DNA from: Chelonoidis abingdonii | Lineage: Eukaryota > Chordata > Testudines > Testudinidae | Direction of reading: 5' to 3' | Length of the DNA: 64,000 bases | Assembly: GCF_003597395.2 (NCBI RefSeq) | Contig: NC_133777.1 | Coordinates: 55,474,460-55,538,459, forward strand | Shown here: in pieces, positions 25,213-39,100 of the stretch | How the letters are laid out: every line of letters starts with the position of its first letter | Numbering within the stretch: the stretch's first letter is position 1 | Notes under the pieces: generated by a model | The model's database searches: none | What the model was told of the DNA's origin: nothing | The model's input: the letters and a program-made list of their open reading frames with translations, nothing else | Program-made: the position numbers and the translations under genes

Positions 25213-25779
25213 TCAGAGCAGTAGCTGTGTTAGTCTGTATCAGCAAAAAGAACACGGAGTGCTTGTGGCACCTTAGAAACTCACAAATTTATTTGAGCAT
25301 AAGTTTTTGTAGGCTAAAACCCACTTCATTGGATGTATGCAGTGGAAAATACAGTAGGAAGACATATATACACAGAGAACATGAAAAAATGGGTGTTGCC
25401 ATACCAGCTCTAACGAGACACCATTAAATTAGGCTTGAATAAAGACTGGGAGTGGATGGGTCATTACACAAAGTAAAAACTATTTCCCCATGCTAATTTC
25501 CCCCTACTGTTACTCACCCTTTCTTATCAACTGTTTGAAATGGGCCATCCTGATTATCACTACAAGTTTTTTATTCTCCTGCTGATAATAGCCCACCTGA
25601 ATTGATTAGTCTCGTTAGAGTTAGTATGGCAACACCCATTTTTTCATGTTCTTTGTGTATATATATCTTCCTATTGTATTTTCCACTGCAGGCATCCGAT
25701 GAAGTGGGTTTTAGCCCACAAAAGCTTCTGCCCAAATAAATTTGTTAGTCTCTAAGGTGCCACAAGTATTCCTTGTTCT
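25213..25779. mobile_element. Foldback element with long inverted arms
   Basis: The left arm (about 25249-25419) and right arm (25609-25779) are inverted copies about 170 bases long with a spacer of about 190 bases. Both contain the TTGTGGCACCTTAGA...CACAAATTTATTTG and CCCACTTCAT.GGATG segments and end at GTCTCGTTAGAG at the inner edge. An open frame over the left arm (25170-25427) is repeat sequence, not a gene. Confidence 0.8.
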
Positions 25780-26130
25780 ATTCTGTTATATAGTGTGTCC
25801 TTTTAATTTTTTTTAAGATGCAGACTTAAGTCCTTTATCTAGCCTATTAACAATAATTGTGCTATCGTGGTTTTACCTGAGTTTGAACTAATGGAATACT
25901 AGCTTCTATGACTTGAACTATGATAAGTTTTCCAAATGTCCCTTTGCATATACACATGATTTATCTGAAGTCACTGAAAAAATATTTAATCCCCAATAAC
26001 CAATTACTCTTTTTATTTCAGGTACTTAAAAATTGTATATTGTAAGCTAAATCTATTAAGCCAGAGTTAAACCAGTTTCAGTGCATTTACATTAGGGGTT
26101 TACACCAATTTAACCAGACTGATTTCTTAA

Positions 26131-26852
26131 GACATGGCTACACTTGCAGATATAGAGCGCTTTTGAGTTAAACCAGCTTTTGTAGAGCGCAGTAGGGAAA
26201 GCGCTGCAATTTGTCCACACTGACATTTGCAAGCGCACTGGCGTGGCCACATTAGCAGCTCTTGCAACCGCCACAGAGAGCAGTGCATTGTGATAGCTAT
26301 CCCAGCACGGAACTGACTGCAATGTGCTATTCAAATTGGGGGTGGAGTGTGACACAGAGTGTGTATGTAGGGGGAGAGTGACTGGGTTTTGGGGGTGGCT
26401 GAGAACATGTCAGCAAGCTGTCTTGTAAATTCAGATAGCAGCAGACACCGCCCCCCCCCGCACCTCTCACACACAACATTCCACAATAATGGTTGCTTTG
26501 TCTTGGAGCAGATAAGCATGTCCGCTGTCAGAAATAGAGCTTTCAAAGGACATATCTGCATTCCTGCAGCAATTACAGAACAATGATAACAGTGGCCACT
26601 GGACTTAAGGTGATTATGGGACATTTCCAGAGGCTGATCAGAGCATAGTAATGCAACACCTCGTTTACACTGATGCCTGGGCATTTCAGCCAATGCGCAC
26701 CAAGTGTTAATCTTCTCGCCGAGGTGGAGTACTAGGAGCGCTCTACCCCTGGAGTCAGAGCACTCTACGTGCCTTGCCAGTGTGAATGGGTAGTGAGCTA
26801 CGGCGCCCGGGGCTACTTTAATGTGCTCTAACTCGGAAGTGTAGCCAAGCCC
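26131..26852. mobile_element. Harbinger-like inverted-repeat element, TAA target duplication
   Basis: Ends GACATGGCTACACTTGCAG and, in reverse, GGGCTTGGCTACACTTCCG are inverted repeats flanked by TAA on both sides (26128-26130 and 26853-26855). The 3-bp TWA duplication fits PIF/Harbinger. The 722-base interior has no transposase. Confidence 0.65.
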
Positions 26853-27384
26853 TAAATCAATTTAAACCAGTGAATGTTCCAGTGTTGAAAAAGCCACTCA
26901 GTTTAGCAAACATTAAAATGGGACAGGCAGGCACTGATTCTGATGCAGGGTTGGAGCTGCTTCATATTCTTGCAAGGTATTTCCCAAAAAGGATGTAGTT
27001 AGTCCATTTGCTGCTAGCTCTCGGATGATATGGAAGTGTGTGCTCTTTGCCATACAGGACAAAAATTGAAAGCCTCTACCCCAACATTCCAAGTCATCAG
27101 AACACTCATTTTGGTTTGTTCAGATTCTATTACCATGTAATCTTACTCAGTACCAATAAGATTAAGCAGTTGAACTGTCAGAAATCCTAACAATGGGCAG
27201 AGATTGTTAAGGAGCACAATCTTAGAACCATCTTTTTCCCCCAAACAGTGGAGTCTGCATTAAACTACCTTTAGATTTCTGCTGATCAGCAGAACAAGAC
27301 AATATTGTTCAATGCTAAAAGGGATACTCTGGCTACCTACTAGGCTCTAAAGAACAAAAATGAAAATTTCACATTCGTGGAGTA

Positions 27385-27526
27385 AAGAAGATTTAGGTTA
27401 GATGTATTAGGAAAAGCTTTCTGAGGATAGTTAAGCTGTGGAATAGGCTTCCGAGAGTGTGGAATGCCCTTCATTGGAGGTTGTTAAGAGCAAGTTAGAC
27501 AAACATCTGTCAGGGATAGTCTAGGT
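27385..27526 (+). repeat. CR1 LINE 3' fragment, left part
   Basis: Sequence such as GGAATAGGCTTCCGAGAG, CTTCATTGGAGGTTGTTAAGAG and ACAAACATCTGTCAGGGATAG is typical of the CR1 3' region on the plus strand. It stops abruptly where a CAGTGTTTCTC element begins. Confidence 0.75.
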
Positions 27527-27938
27527 CAGTGTTTCTCAAACTTTTTTTTTGTGGACCACTTGAAAATTGCTGAGGGTCTTGGTGGACCACTTAAGATTTC
27601 CAAATGTTGTTTGTACCATTAGCTAACTATTGTAAAGTGCTATGGATAAATGTGCTATATATAAAAAAAAAACAACTTTTTTTGGTTCTACAAATAAAAG
27701 CACACAACTCATATTTTAGTATCAGTAGTCTTCCTTTTCTAATGCGATGGATGTGCCCTCTCCTCCTGCCACAGCAGCCCCCAAGCTGGAGAAAGTCGCC
27801 TTTCTCTGGACACCGCAGCCCTGCAAGTCCCAAATTCTCCCCCCCTTCTCACCCCACTGCCCACTCTCACCTACCCCTTATTTCTCTAAGGCCACCACCT
27901 CACCTTACATGTGCATCTTCTCCAGGGTCCAGGCATCT
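27527..27938. mobile_element. hAT-like insertion splitting the CR1 copy
   Basis: Begins CAGTGTTTCTCAAAC followed by TGTGGACCACTTGAAAATTGC, a hAT-type end. The right border is estimated from where CR1-like sequence resumes; no clear target duplication was found. Confidence 0.45.
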
Positions 27939-27954
27939 AATTAGTGGAGCTGGG

Positions 27955-28024
27955 CCTCCCTCAGCACAGGGGGCTGAACTAGATGACCTCCCAAGGTCCC
28001 TTCCAGCCCTATATCTATGATTTT
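27955..28024 (+). repeat. CR1 LINE 3' end, right part
   Basis: GGCTGAACTAGATGACCTCC, AAGGTCCCTTCCAGCCCTAT and a terminal ATCTATGATTTT tail are the CR1 3' end in the same orientation as 27385-27526. Confidence 0.75.
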
Positions 28025-28367
28025 ACATAATAAGTACAAGGCAACAAGAGGTACCTTTTGGGACTTTGCTTTGAGAGTGTCTCATGAATTCATACTTTAA
28101 GATCAAGTGATATGATTTTGAGTCATACATACACTGATCTAGAACTGAGCTTTGATCATCTTTCTTCTGAATACCACCAAATTAAATACTGTAACATCTC
28201 AGAAACTAAGGTTATAAGAATTATGACTGCAGCTAAAAGGTTAAATTTTATGGGGAAGAAATAAATCTGAAACATCTAGTATAGGGGCACTTGAAGGTTG
28301 TTTTCTAAAAACAAAAAGAACCTCAAATATAAGGTGGTGGCATTTGCAATGGTGTTATACCCTATCC

Positions 28368-28535
28368 CAGTGGTCCCCAACCTTTTTCGTCTGGTGGGCA
28401 CCAGATGAAGGTCGGTGGCAGCGGTCGAGCATCCGCTGAAATTCGGTGGCATTTCGGTGGCGATGCCTTCGGTGGATGCTCGACCGCTGGCCAAGACACG
28501 GGTGCATTTAGATGCCCCCATGTTGGGGACCCCTG
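28368..28535. mobile_element. hAT MITE with perfect 8-bp target duplication
   Basis: Target duplication CCCTATCC at 28360-28367 and 28536-28543. Ends CAGTGGTCCCCAACC and, in reverse, CAGGGGTCCCCAAC. At 168 bases it is non-autonomous. Related to 46945-47239. Confidence 0.88.
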
Positions 28536-28779
28536 CCCTATCCAATGGCAGGATTGTATTATGACTGAAGTGGTTCTGTAAGATACTATTCATCCTTGAC
28601 TGCCTGAAGAGTATCTTTAGGCAGTGCTACAACAGACAAGTGCTGAATAGTAAAATCCATCCGTGACTAAGGTTCTCAGATATACTAAAACATTGGATTT
28701 AGGCAATTAAACCTCCCTTTCCACACTCTTTTCTATGTACATGGGGAGAGGTAAGAAGGGAATAATTTTGAGGCAAATA

Positions 28780-29148
28780 CAGTAGAACCTCAGAGTAACA
28801 AACACCAGCGTTACAAACTGGCCAGTCAACCACACACCTCATTTGGAACCGCAAGTATGCAATCAGGTAACAGCAGAGACAAAAAAAGTAAACAGTATAG
28901 TACTGTGTTAACGTAAACTATTAAAAAAAAGGAAAGTTTAAAAAAATTTTGACAAGGTCAGGAAACTGTTTCTGAGCTTGTTTTATTTAAATTGAGGTGA
29001 TTAAAAGCAGCAATTTTCTTCTGCATAGTAAAGTTTAAAGCTGTATTAAGTCAGTGTTCAGTTGTAACTTGATAGAACCACCACAACCTTTTGTTCATAG
29101 TTAGGAACAACCTCCATCCCAGACATCTTCGTAACTGAGTTTCTACTG
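28780..29148. mobile_element. Tigger (Tc1/mariner) MITE
   Basis: Ends CAGTAGAACCTCAGAGTAAC and, in reverse, CAGTAGAAACTCAGTTACG are inverted repeats, flanked by TA on both sides (28778-28779 and 29149-29150). The interior motif AACCACACACCTCATTTGGAA matches Tigger-derived MITEs as I recall them. Confidence 0.75.
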
Positions 29149-29221
29149 TATATACAAATACTGAATTTTCACAGATATAGTGTAATTATTTACCTGCCTA
29201 CTGTGCGACTTTTGTTTTAGA

Positions 29222-29801
29222 GAAGGGGGGGCAAACTACAGTCCGCGGGCTGGATCCGGCCCCTAAGGGCTTTGGGTCCGGCCCGCGGGATTGCCACCCC
29301 TGTGGGACCTGTGCCCCGCACCGCTCCCAAAACCGGCCAACACTATGTCCTTGCAGCAACAGGTTTAGGGGGGAAGAGGGCTCCGCGCACTGCCCTCACC
29401 TCCAGGCACCACCTTCCACAGCTCCCATTGGCCAGGAATGGGGAACCACGGCCAATGGGAGCTTCGGGGTAGGTACCCACAGGCAAGGGCAGCACGCAGA
29501 GCCCTCTGTCCTCCCTCCCCCAGGGGCCACAGGGATGTGGTGCCAGCTGCTTCCAGGAGCAGCACGGTGGCCACGGAGCCACTCCAAGTAAGCAGCACCG
29601 GGCCGGGGGCCGGAGCCAAAACCCCTCCTGCACCCCAACTCCTTGCCCTGAGCCTCCTGCTGCACCCCACGCCCATCCTGCACCTCAACCCCCTGCCTTG
29701 AGCCCCCTCATACACCCTGCACCCCCTCCCACACGCCAACTCCCTGCCCAGGCCCTGCATGCAATTTCCCCACCCAGATGTGGCCAAAAGTTTGCCCACC
29801 C
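29222..29801. mobile_element. Non-autonomous hAT element with 8-bp target duplication
   Basis: Target duplication GTTTTAGA at 29214-29221 and 29802-29809. The left end has GGGGGCAAACTACAGTCCGC and the right end, in reverse, GGGTGGGCAAACTTTTGGCC. GC-rich interior without transposase; overlapping open frames are artefacts. It ends just 3' of MPHOSPH10. Confidence 0.82.
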
Positions 29802-30009
29802 GTTTTAGAGTAAGAAGAAAGACTGAATTCCTAGCAGAAAAAAAGTAAGTAGAAGGCTGAAAGAAAGAGCATGAACAGTCTAGCACATTTTCATCACTTG
29901 CAGCAGGAAAGACACTCAACTGAACTTCAACTTACAGAAGATTTTTGAGCACTATATAAAATAAAAGCTACTATTCCAAGTGCAATGTTAACAAATTAGA
30001 AACATTTAC

Positions 30010-30015
30010 TTTAAT
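30010..30015 (-). terminator. MPHOSPH10: Candidate polyadenylation signal ATTAAA of MPHOSPH10
   Basis: ATTAAA on the minus strand, 31 bases past the MPHOSPH10 stop. It is the commonest variant of AATAAA. A longer 3' UTR using another signal cannot be excluded. Confidence 0.4.
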
Positions 30016-30045
30016 ATATACAAAGTACAGCATGTATAAAATGTA

Positions 30046-30186
30046 TTATAATTTAAGTTTCTGAGCAGAAATTTCTTGCGGTGTCTTATGTATTTTCTTG
30101 GCACCTTTGATTTGCATTTTCACTTGATCTTGTAATTGAGAAAAGAATGCTCGAGATGATTTCAAAGCCCTGTCTTTACCTTCATC
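30046..30186 (-). CDS. MPHOSPH10: MPHOSPH10 exon 11 and stop
   Basis: This exon follows TTGACAG and encodes [20 protein letters not shown], then [20 protein letters not shown] and AQKLKL, with stop TAA at 30048-30046. The human C-terminus HKLKL matches. A minus-strand ATTAAA (plus 30010-30015) about 30 bases after the stop is a possible polyadenylation signal. Confidence 0.96.
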   Translation of the reverse strand, partial: DEGKDRALKSSRAFFSQLQDQVKMQIKGAKKIHKTPQEISAQKLKL

Positions 30187-33100
30187 CTGTCAATAGACAA
30201 AGTGTTTATTATAATAAAGGACAAGCTAGCAAATGTTCCAATGGACTGATGTAACTACACAATTACTAGTTAAGCAACCTTTTTTATTTTAAATATACCA
30301 TACTTATAATCTAATTGATAACTGATTTGCAGGCAGCTGTTACACCATCCTGGGTTTTTGTCATACTGTAATTTCAAAGATTAGAGATGTGTTCCCTCTT
30401 CATGCATATGCTTAATACCTATTAATGTTAATGAGAGGTATATGTGCAAATCCAGGAACGAATACTTGGATATTATCAGTCCCCCTAGAGAAATGCAGAT
30501 TTATTGCATTTACAAAAATAAAAAAGTGCAAATGTACAAATGTTTTAGATGGATAACTACTTTCCATATTCTCTTTTCCCTGTTTTAAAAACCTCTAATA
30601 TTAGGAATTAATGGTCTCTTGTACATGGTAAACCCCTAAGAAACTATATAGATTTAATGTTTTACTATATTCAAGATACAAGATCAATATTTTGATGTTA
30701 CAAAGAAGTCCCATACAACTAGTATTTGTTCTTGTAACATTTGATGATATTTTTGTTTAAATTTAAAGTACTATTCTGAATTATATCTATAAAGCTCAGG
30801 AGGAACTAGCTAGGGTCCTGATCGTCCAAATACTTAAAGCATGCAAGTAATTCCACAGAGTTTGATTGAACTACTCACATGCATAAAATTAAACATGTAT
30901 GCAATTTTTTTTTTTTTTCAGGATTGCAGCTCAGGTTGTGAATTTTTAAATAAAGCAGCACAGAATATAAATAGTGTGTGTCACTTATATTTTAAAGATT
31001 AATTCCAAAATAACTGTTTTACAGTTCACATTTTCTTTGCCGATCTACAGATTAAGTTATTTGCACATACTAAAGGAATGGGTAAGATGCTTTTAAATAT
31101 TATAAGATATCCTCATGCAGATATAGCAATTGCAGAGGAAAGCATCTATGTAAATATTTCTATAAGTTAAAATCACTATAGTTTATTCAAGGTAAAAAAC
31201 AAAAATCTATAGAACACAAACACTGCAAATATCAATAAACATAACTGGTCAGACCTTCTCTGTTTTGAAATTAAATATGGACACCTTGGGCCACATTCTC
31301 TGTGAAGGAAGTGCTCAGCCCAGGTATGAATAAAAAGGCATTGATCAGTCTGGCACAGGTTAAAATAGCCTTACCATCCCAAGGAATTAAGGCAGAAGCT
31401 GGAGTTTACCAGGGTGCAGGAACACTCACAACCACACCCCGTGAGCTGGTTGCAGAGGAAAGATGACGGCATAGGAGTTCCTGTGATAGCCTATGCTATT
31501 TGGGAGCAGGGTTGCTTTACACCGGGGGAAGGGGGGGTGATGGGGGAGAACAGGATGGGACAAAGCAGATAGTGTGCGGCCCAGCACTGAGAACTTGCAT
31601 TTAAAAAAACCAAAAAAAAAACAAACCACAAGGTTTTCTGAATGACAAGGCAGGAAACCAATATCCAATTACTACATATACATTTGAAATTTACTACTTG
31701 ACTATGTAAGACAGTCTTACCTTGAGCAAAGTTGTTTTGCCTTCTTTGGTGAGCTTTTTTACTTTTGCTGCAACAGCTTGTTTGCTGAGTTTCGTGCCTT
31801 GTTCTGGCTTTGTTTTTTCCAGGAGTTTTTGACGCTGCTTCTTCTCCCTGAGCTTCATACGTCTGTGAAGCTTCTTCTTTCTTCGTTCTCGTTTTTTGTC
31901 TGTGGTAGTCTTTTCTGCATCTGTTTTCACATCTCCAGCTTTACTCTTTTCCTAGAAAGACAAAACTGCATAATTTTTGGATCCGAAAGTGCTATCTAGG
32001 CTAGTGATGAGTACAGCCAGAATGGGCACCCTTGCTATACATTTCATTGACTAGCCAGCAGAAGTAGCACTATTCATCTCTCACACAAAGTAGTCTCTGT
32101 GTTTATTTCATGTCTCCTGTACCCAGCTTCCTGCGGCTGAGAATGTGCCTAAGTTAGTGAAACAGAGGAGCCCAAATGGCGTAACTCACTCATGCTGGCC
32201 ATGGGAACTAAAAATTCCTACAGAATATATTGTGCATGTATATATTTTATTTTCCCCACCCTCTTAACTTTCCTATATTACACACACACACACACGCCCA
32301 TATATATATATTTTATTTATTTATTTATATATATATATATATAAAAATATATAGATACACACACACACCCCCACACACACCCATATACATATGGGAAAAC
32401 AAAGACAGATTAACTGTCTAAAGCTAAAGACGGTAAAGCAGATTAAGCATAGTACATTTCTTAACAATAAAGAGAGTATTAGGCAGTCAAACAGTCTACA
32501 TAGCAGGGTAATTTTCAAAAACAGAAAAACCTATGCTGAAAAGGAAGCTCAGCAGGTGGTGAGGAAGGCAGTCAAATCTAGTTAAGCCAAGCTAGTTCCC
32601 CTATGAAGGGGGTTCCAAGAGAAGAATGTCAGAGAAAAGGAGTTCTCTGTTCTGAGGGTGCAGGGTACCCGCAGCGTGCAGACACAAAAGGAGGCCTGTC
32701 TGCAGCTCTCGATTAAATTTCTTACCTTAATCTCCTCTGGAGCCAGGAGAGCTGCATCACTAACACTAAGTGGTGCAACTTCTTCCATAATTATAGCTGG
32801 AAGATTTGAGACGATTTTAACCTCTGGCACGGGCTAGAAAGAAGGAAATGTCTTTTATATATATGGATATCATGCCACAGCAATATATTACTAACTGAAT
32901 TAAGTCACATTAAATACATTCCCATTTATATTAAGACTGATTATGTTTCTGAAATACTCAACAAGCAATTGCATTGGAAGTATCCCTCACTTTACTGCCT
33001 ATTTCCCAAACATTTTATTGTATGAAGTGTGAAAATTAATGGACTCACTGGTTTAGGTGTGAAGTGGAAGTTGGAAAGAGCATCCAATTTTAGGAAGAGT

Positions 33101-36100
33101 GAATCCATCATTTTCTGAATTTCTACATGTTCAGGATTTTCTTCCTCTTCAGTTTTTTGCTGTTAATAATAAAAAACAAACAACAACATATGTTAATAGA
33201 AAAATCACTTACAGAGAAACTTGGATATAAAGATATTAGAGCAGTTTACATTATAGCTTGTAATGCTGCAATATGCAGTTTATACCTATTTTACAGATGG
33301 ACAGGGCCCTGCATGGATACAAAATTTGTATCTGCATCTGATCCACAAACATGGTCCATGGATATAAAGAGGACATGCACAGACTCGTACTACAGATGGG
33401 TTCATTGAGGCACAGAGGGTTTAAGTGATCTTCAATATGTAAACAGCCGAGGGGAAGATTTCTGAAGAGAAGTAGGAGTCAGGCACCCAACTTCCACTGA
33501 AAATCAAGGGGAGGTAGGTACCTGACTCTTACTTGTGTGTTTGAAAAAAACCTCTCAGACTCAGACCACCACTCAGGAGCCCAGAGTCTCAGACTCAGTG
33601 GATTAAATTCTGGGATGATGTTTCACATTGGTAAGTGGCTGTGCAGCTCAAATATCATGTGAAGTTGGCTAGAGAAGGGGAAGTTTAGGCTCCTATTCAT
33701 TCACTTTAAACCAAATTCACATGTGAATTTCTGTGTTGCTCCAGACTCCCATTAGATGTAGTAAAGAAGATTAAAACAAAAGCCTGAGTAGATCAAGTCT
33801 GAGATTCACTGAACTCTTAGTATTTTTAATTGATTTAAAGGATTTGCATTATCCCTGAACTCAAAGGGTTCAGCCAAATAATTATTCTGATAGTATAAAC
33901 CGGAGTGGTTTAATCAAATACGAGTTACGTAAAAGATGGTCCAATATTAATCTCCCCCATGGACTTTTTTTTTTTTTTTTTTTTAAAGCAAATTGTTGTT
34001 CCAGAACGTAACTTCTTTCTATTATTTTTATGCCACATTTTAAGACAATGATTCTGTCTTCTCAGTATTTGTGCAAATTTAACAGTAAATGTTGTATTTT
34101 TGGTATTAGTTCAGCTGCCCGGGTTGTACTGATTGAACACGTCAGGATTTCCCAATACTTATGGCAATTCAGTGTTTAAAAATAAAAAACAAAATTTTCA
34201 ATCAGTCACGATTTGATTCTTCCAACCAACAGCAATGGCACTGTGTTTGGGTGTCCATTATCATAACTTACTTGGTTGAGTGTCAAATACTCCTGCTCAT
34301 AGATTTCAGCAAGACTCAATTTGCTCTTTTCATGATCCAGAGTTAGACGCTTCTTGTATTCAAAGGCATCCTCTTTTGGTTTTTCTTTACGTATTACATC
34401 ATCCCAAGCCTAAGACAAAACCATAAAATAGTTATGATACAATTGCATCAAATAAGCTTTAATAGACCATTTTTATACATCACATTCTATCAGACATCCC
34501 ATTTATTGTTTCAGCTAGCACATTAACTTGATTTTCTAACCCAACAGCAAGGGCAGTTTATTATACAATGGGTGCTACCTTTTATTTTGCCACAACTTCA
34601 GCAGATTCAGTAATTGCCAACACCACACTATAGTTAAGATAGTATCTTTTAAGGAATTGTATTTAGTCCAAAAAAACCTCACATCCTGTTAAACAAGACT
34701 GAAGGATAGACACTCTCATCTATTCACCAGTCTTTTTTGCACTGATGCAACTAAAGATGGTATACTAATTAACAACCAAGAATAAAATTTTGAAAGTACT
34801 TTTTGTATGAATTATAAACAGCAATATGGTTTCTGAGTAATTAAAATTAAAAAATTCTATTATACTATACTTTTATTTACCCACCGGATTTGTTAAATAT
34901 ATTTTGAAAAAAGTTATTCTTGGTCAATATTCTGAGTAGAGATTATTAAATAGAGATCTGCATATCCATTATACAAATTTCATGTACACAACTCCAAATC
35001 AGTCCTTTTATAGTTGAATCTGTAAAGTGGAAGGGTAATTTTAATTATCTAATTGAAATATGTTATAGCTAAGGCTATGTTTTAGTCATGGGTATTTTTA
35101 GTAAAAGTCATGGACAAGTCACCGGCAGTAAGCAAAAATTCAGGGCCCATGAGCTGTTCATGATTTTTACTATATAATTAATTAAATTACAACTTGGGCT
35201 GGGGGTGCTCTGGAGGTGGCAGCCCGAGGGCACCGCTGATGCTGGGAGGCTGGTGGCTGCTTCCGGGAAGACCCTCGTCCCCCCAAGGTAAGTGCTGCCC
35301 TGCACCCCAACCCCCTGCCCCAGCCCTGAGCCCCCCCTCCTACCCAAACTGCTGCCAGAGGGCGCACATAGTGCCTGAGACTGCTCCAGCAGGAGCCAGT
35401 GTGGCTGTCTCCAGGGCTGCCTGATCTGCTTGGGCTGCTCCAGAGCCAGCCACACTGGCTGCTGGAGAAGTCACGGAAAGTCATGGAATCCGCAAGAAAT
35501 ACGCTGCTTAGTTATAGCACCCAAAAGGATACAGAATGGAATCATTAAGAATACACTATCAGCATTAAGCAAAAGCAATATTCAGATATTTTATTTCTTC
35601 TGGAAATGCTCAGGAGACAAACTGACACGTAAAAAACTAAGGACCTTAAACTCATGCTTGGAATTCATTCCTGTGCCCCCAAAACTCCAAGTTAATACAA
35701 GTACATTTGAATGTACCAGACAGTGTTTAGGGTTTGATTTTGTTGAAATATTTAAGCTTCCAAATAAAACAAACAGGTGAAGGCAAATCTTATTAACCTG
35801 ATCTTTTATCCTCTGTTTGATAATATCTTCAAGCTGAAAGGTGGTTTCCTCTGTGATCACAGGAGCTAAGAGGGCAAAAAAACACCAAGTTTAAAGTATT
35901 TAGAAACTAAATCATTCATGAAATGAAAAGGAGATTAACAGTTCTGGAGATGTTATTTTTGCATTGATTCTAACTGGTACTGCTTGTTCTATAAGCAAAA
36001 CCAAAAGAACTGACAAAAATGCTAGACTATATATACAGTACTTTAGAGAGCCATATTGACCTGGAATGAAGATGACTAGGCAGGCTAGTAGGTTTATTTC

Positions 36101-39100
36101 CTCGGGAAAACTTGCATAGCATGAAAGTTTGAGAAAGATAACCAAGTTGTGTTGCGCTATAAATAAGTGGACACAAACAATGCGTCACTGTCATTTGATA
36201 AAGCTTAGTTCATGTCTGAAAGTTCAACAAATGGGTGAGGCAATAAAATTTCTATGTGGGAAAATATGGCCCTATAAATATTCTAGTTTAGGCACAGTTT
36301 GGGCAATGTTTGGCAAGTTTAAAAGGATGGTGAAGGGAGGACGGAGGGGGAAGGGAAATACAGACAGCATTTGTGTCCCACCTTCACCAGTAAAACAAAC
36401 GAAGTACTTAACAAAATGTCTGATATTTAGCATAACAGTATTTACCCATTCTGACTGCATGGTCAAAGAGCAAAGATTCCTCCAAAAGGCTGTTTTCAGG
36501 TCGTTTTTGTCCAGTCACTTCTCCTGTAAGCTGCCAAGGTTTTTCCTCCAACAACTTCTTTTCTAGAGATTTAATTTTTTCATGCATCTGAAAGATAAAA
36601 TTTTTTGAACATTGAAAAAAATTAAAAAAAGTTAAATGCACTTGTTAGCAACAAACAAAGGGAAATCAAGTTAGAGCGAAGAATATGAATAATTACTCCA
36701 GGTATTTCTAGATTCTTTACACACCTTTTGCCTTAGCTTTCTGTAAATATGCCACTATTTTATCATATTTTCTTCTAAAAATTTTCTGAAGCTTTCAGAC
36801 AACTTGATGATATTTACAAATACAATCAACTTATTAGTTACATACCTGCCTTTGGCTCAAGTTTAAGCAGAAAACTTCAAATCAATTGCTTATGAAGGGA
36901 TATAGAACATCTTAGTTACCTTTTCCTGCCTTTTCTCAAAAGAAGATTTTATTCCAGTGGGATCAGTTCTCTTCTCATCTGGTATATCTGTATCGTCTTC
37001 TTTTTCACTGTCCTCTGGTAAGTTAAAAGTAACTTTTTTAGAGACTTCTTTAGCTTTCTCATTCTTCTCCATTATGTCTATTTCATTATTTTCCTCAAAC
37101 CTATAAACGTTAAAATGCCGTTACATAAATGGAAGTAATACATGCTTGTGACATTTATTGTTTAATATATTATACAAGCCACAGGTAAATGGCTCCCCCT
37201 TTTTAGGTAATAATGCTGCACACGTATTATTGCAACTAGATATGAAAATCGTATTATAGTTAATGTTTAAAATTAAATATACACAAGTTGAGAGAGAGGG
37301 TACTGTACATAATACATTTTCAGAGATTCCCAAAAACTTTTACTGCACTTTCCTTAAGACCTAACATAACCAGAAAGGTAGGCTTTTGGGTGACCTCCTA
37401 CATCTAGTGGAGATATGCCTCCCCAGTTGAAGCAATACATAATTCATTTAGTTAAAGTCATTTACTCAGATCCCACATGGCAACAATAAAACAGTCTAAT
37501 GACTCTTCTTTTCTAAGTCAAAAAGTAGTTAATTAGTGAACATGTTACACTGGCACTACTGAAAGCCAAAACAAGCACGTTAACAGAGAATGAAATATTT
37601 GCTACAAGATTTAAAAGGCTGCTCCTTCCTTAATATAATACTATTTTCTCTGACAAAGATACTCCTAAATTTCTATTTTATTTTCTGTTTAAGAGATGGT
37701 TTCACATTGTCAGTGACAATTCAAAGAACTGGCAGATCCCACAGAACAGTTACAAATTGTTCAAGTGTACATACTCATCAAATATGCCTTCTTCATCCTC
37801 CTCTTCCGTGTCACCTTCATTATTCTGATCATTTTCACTATCATTAGCTAGGTCATCATTGTCATCAATAGGGTCAAAGAAATCTTTATATTTCAAATTT
37901 CTAGAACTTTTAACTAACTGGAGAGAGGAGAAAATAAGAGGTTACCCAGTGAATGTGACAAGTCTAAGTGACTAAGAATCTTTCATTTCCATGAGGACCA
38001 TGTTATATATACCTGCAGTATAAGATCTGCAATGGGAATTCAATGGGTTTCAACATTAACCACTGGTCTGGTAGATAGTGGCCTTAGTCCAAGTGAGACA
38101 TTTTTAATGTCGTCAATTAATAGTCAATTCTATTTTAATTTGCTCAGAGACCAAGGAGCGGAAAAGCAGTGGATTTTAACAACTCACATATTTGCTGAGC
38201 TATGTGGGGTAGCTCATAAATCCCTGACAACATAAACTGATGCATGTTACAGCCATGTGTTATCACTTCCAGAAACACCTATTTTTCTCTTATTGTATCA
38301 CAAATAAGATACTGAAAGAACAGAATTGTCACAAGCAATGTTAGTCAAGAAAGACTGAAAGTAATTTTTAAACCAGAATACAGCAGCTCAAGTTTATTCA
38401 CGGCCTTATTAAAAAAAATAAGAAAAAAAGAAAAAAAATCTACAAACCCTTACGACACATACACTACTCACCCAAGTGACCCTGTCCTTTCCTCTCAGAC
38501 TTTACCACTTCCACCTGTTTTGTCTTAAGTTGGGCCCTACTTCAGCTATTTGATCCACATGGGCAGACCCCTATGATCATGAAGAGTCCCAAGGACTTCA
38601 GTAAAATGCTGCACAGGCATGAAGATCCATCCAAATGTAGGCTGTAAACTCTTCAGGGTAGGGACTTTTTTATTTGATCCCACATATTTTTATTATGTTA
38701 ATAGATCCACAGATTTTTAAGTCCAGAAGGGACCATTATGGTCATCTAGTCTGATCTTCTGCATAATACAGGCTATAGCATTTCATCTAGTAATTCCTGC
38801 TTTTAGCCCAATAATTTCTGGTTGAATTAACAGCACATCTTTTGGCATCTGATCTTGATCTTAAGATTTAAAGTAACGAGAACCCACCAAAACCTTGTTA
38901 AATTGTTTCAATGGTTAACTGTACTTTTCTTTTTTTTAAGTCTGCATTTTGTTTCCAATTTGAACTACAATTTCAATTTCATGTCAGTTTGTTAAGCTAA
39001 TTCAAATTATATTGGCTTGTGACAAAAGTGTTTCTAATTCTGAATGCATATACCCTTACCTTGATTTTATCTTTTTCAGATTCTTCTTCATCCTCATCAG

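Noticed and set aside
25170..25427. 85-codon open frame with YLSISF and HREHEKMG
   Set aside because: It covers the left arm of the foldback element; the sequence is repeat-derived.
29272..29919. Overlapping GC-rich open frames on both strands
   Set aside because: They lie in or overlap a hAT element defined by its target duplication and have no recognisable protein family.
32230..32518. Open frames rich in Tyr/Ile/His
   Set aside because: Translation of CA/TA microsatellite.
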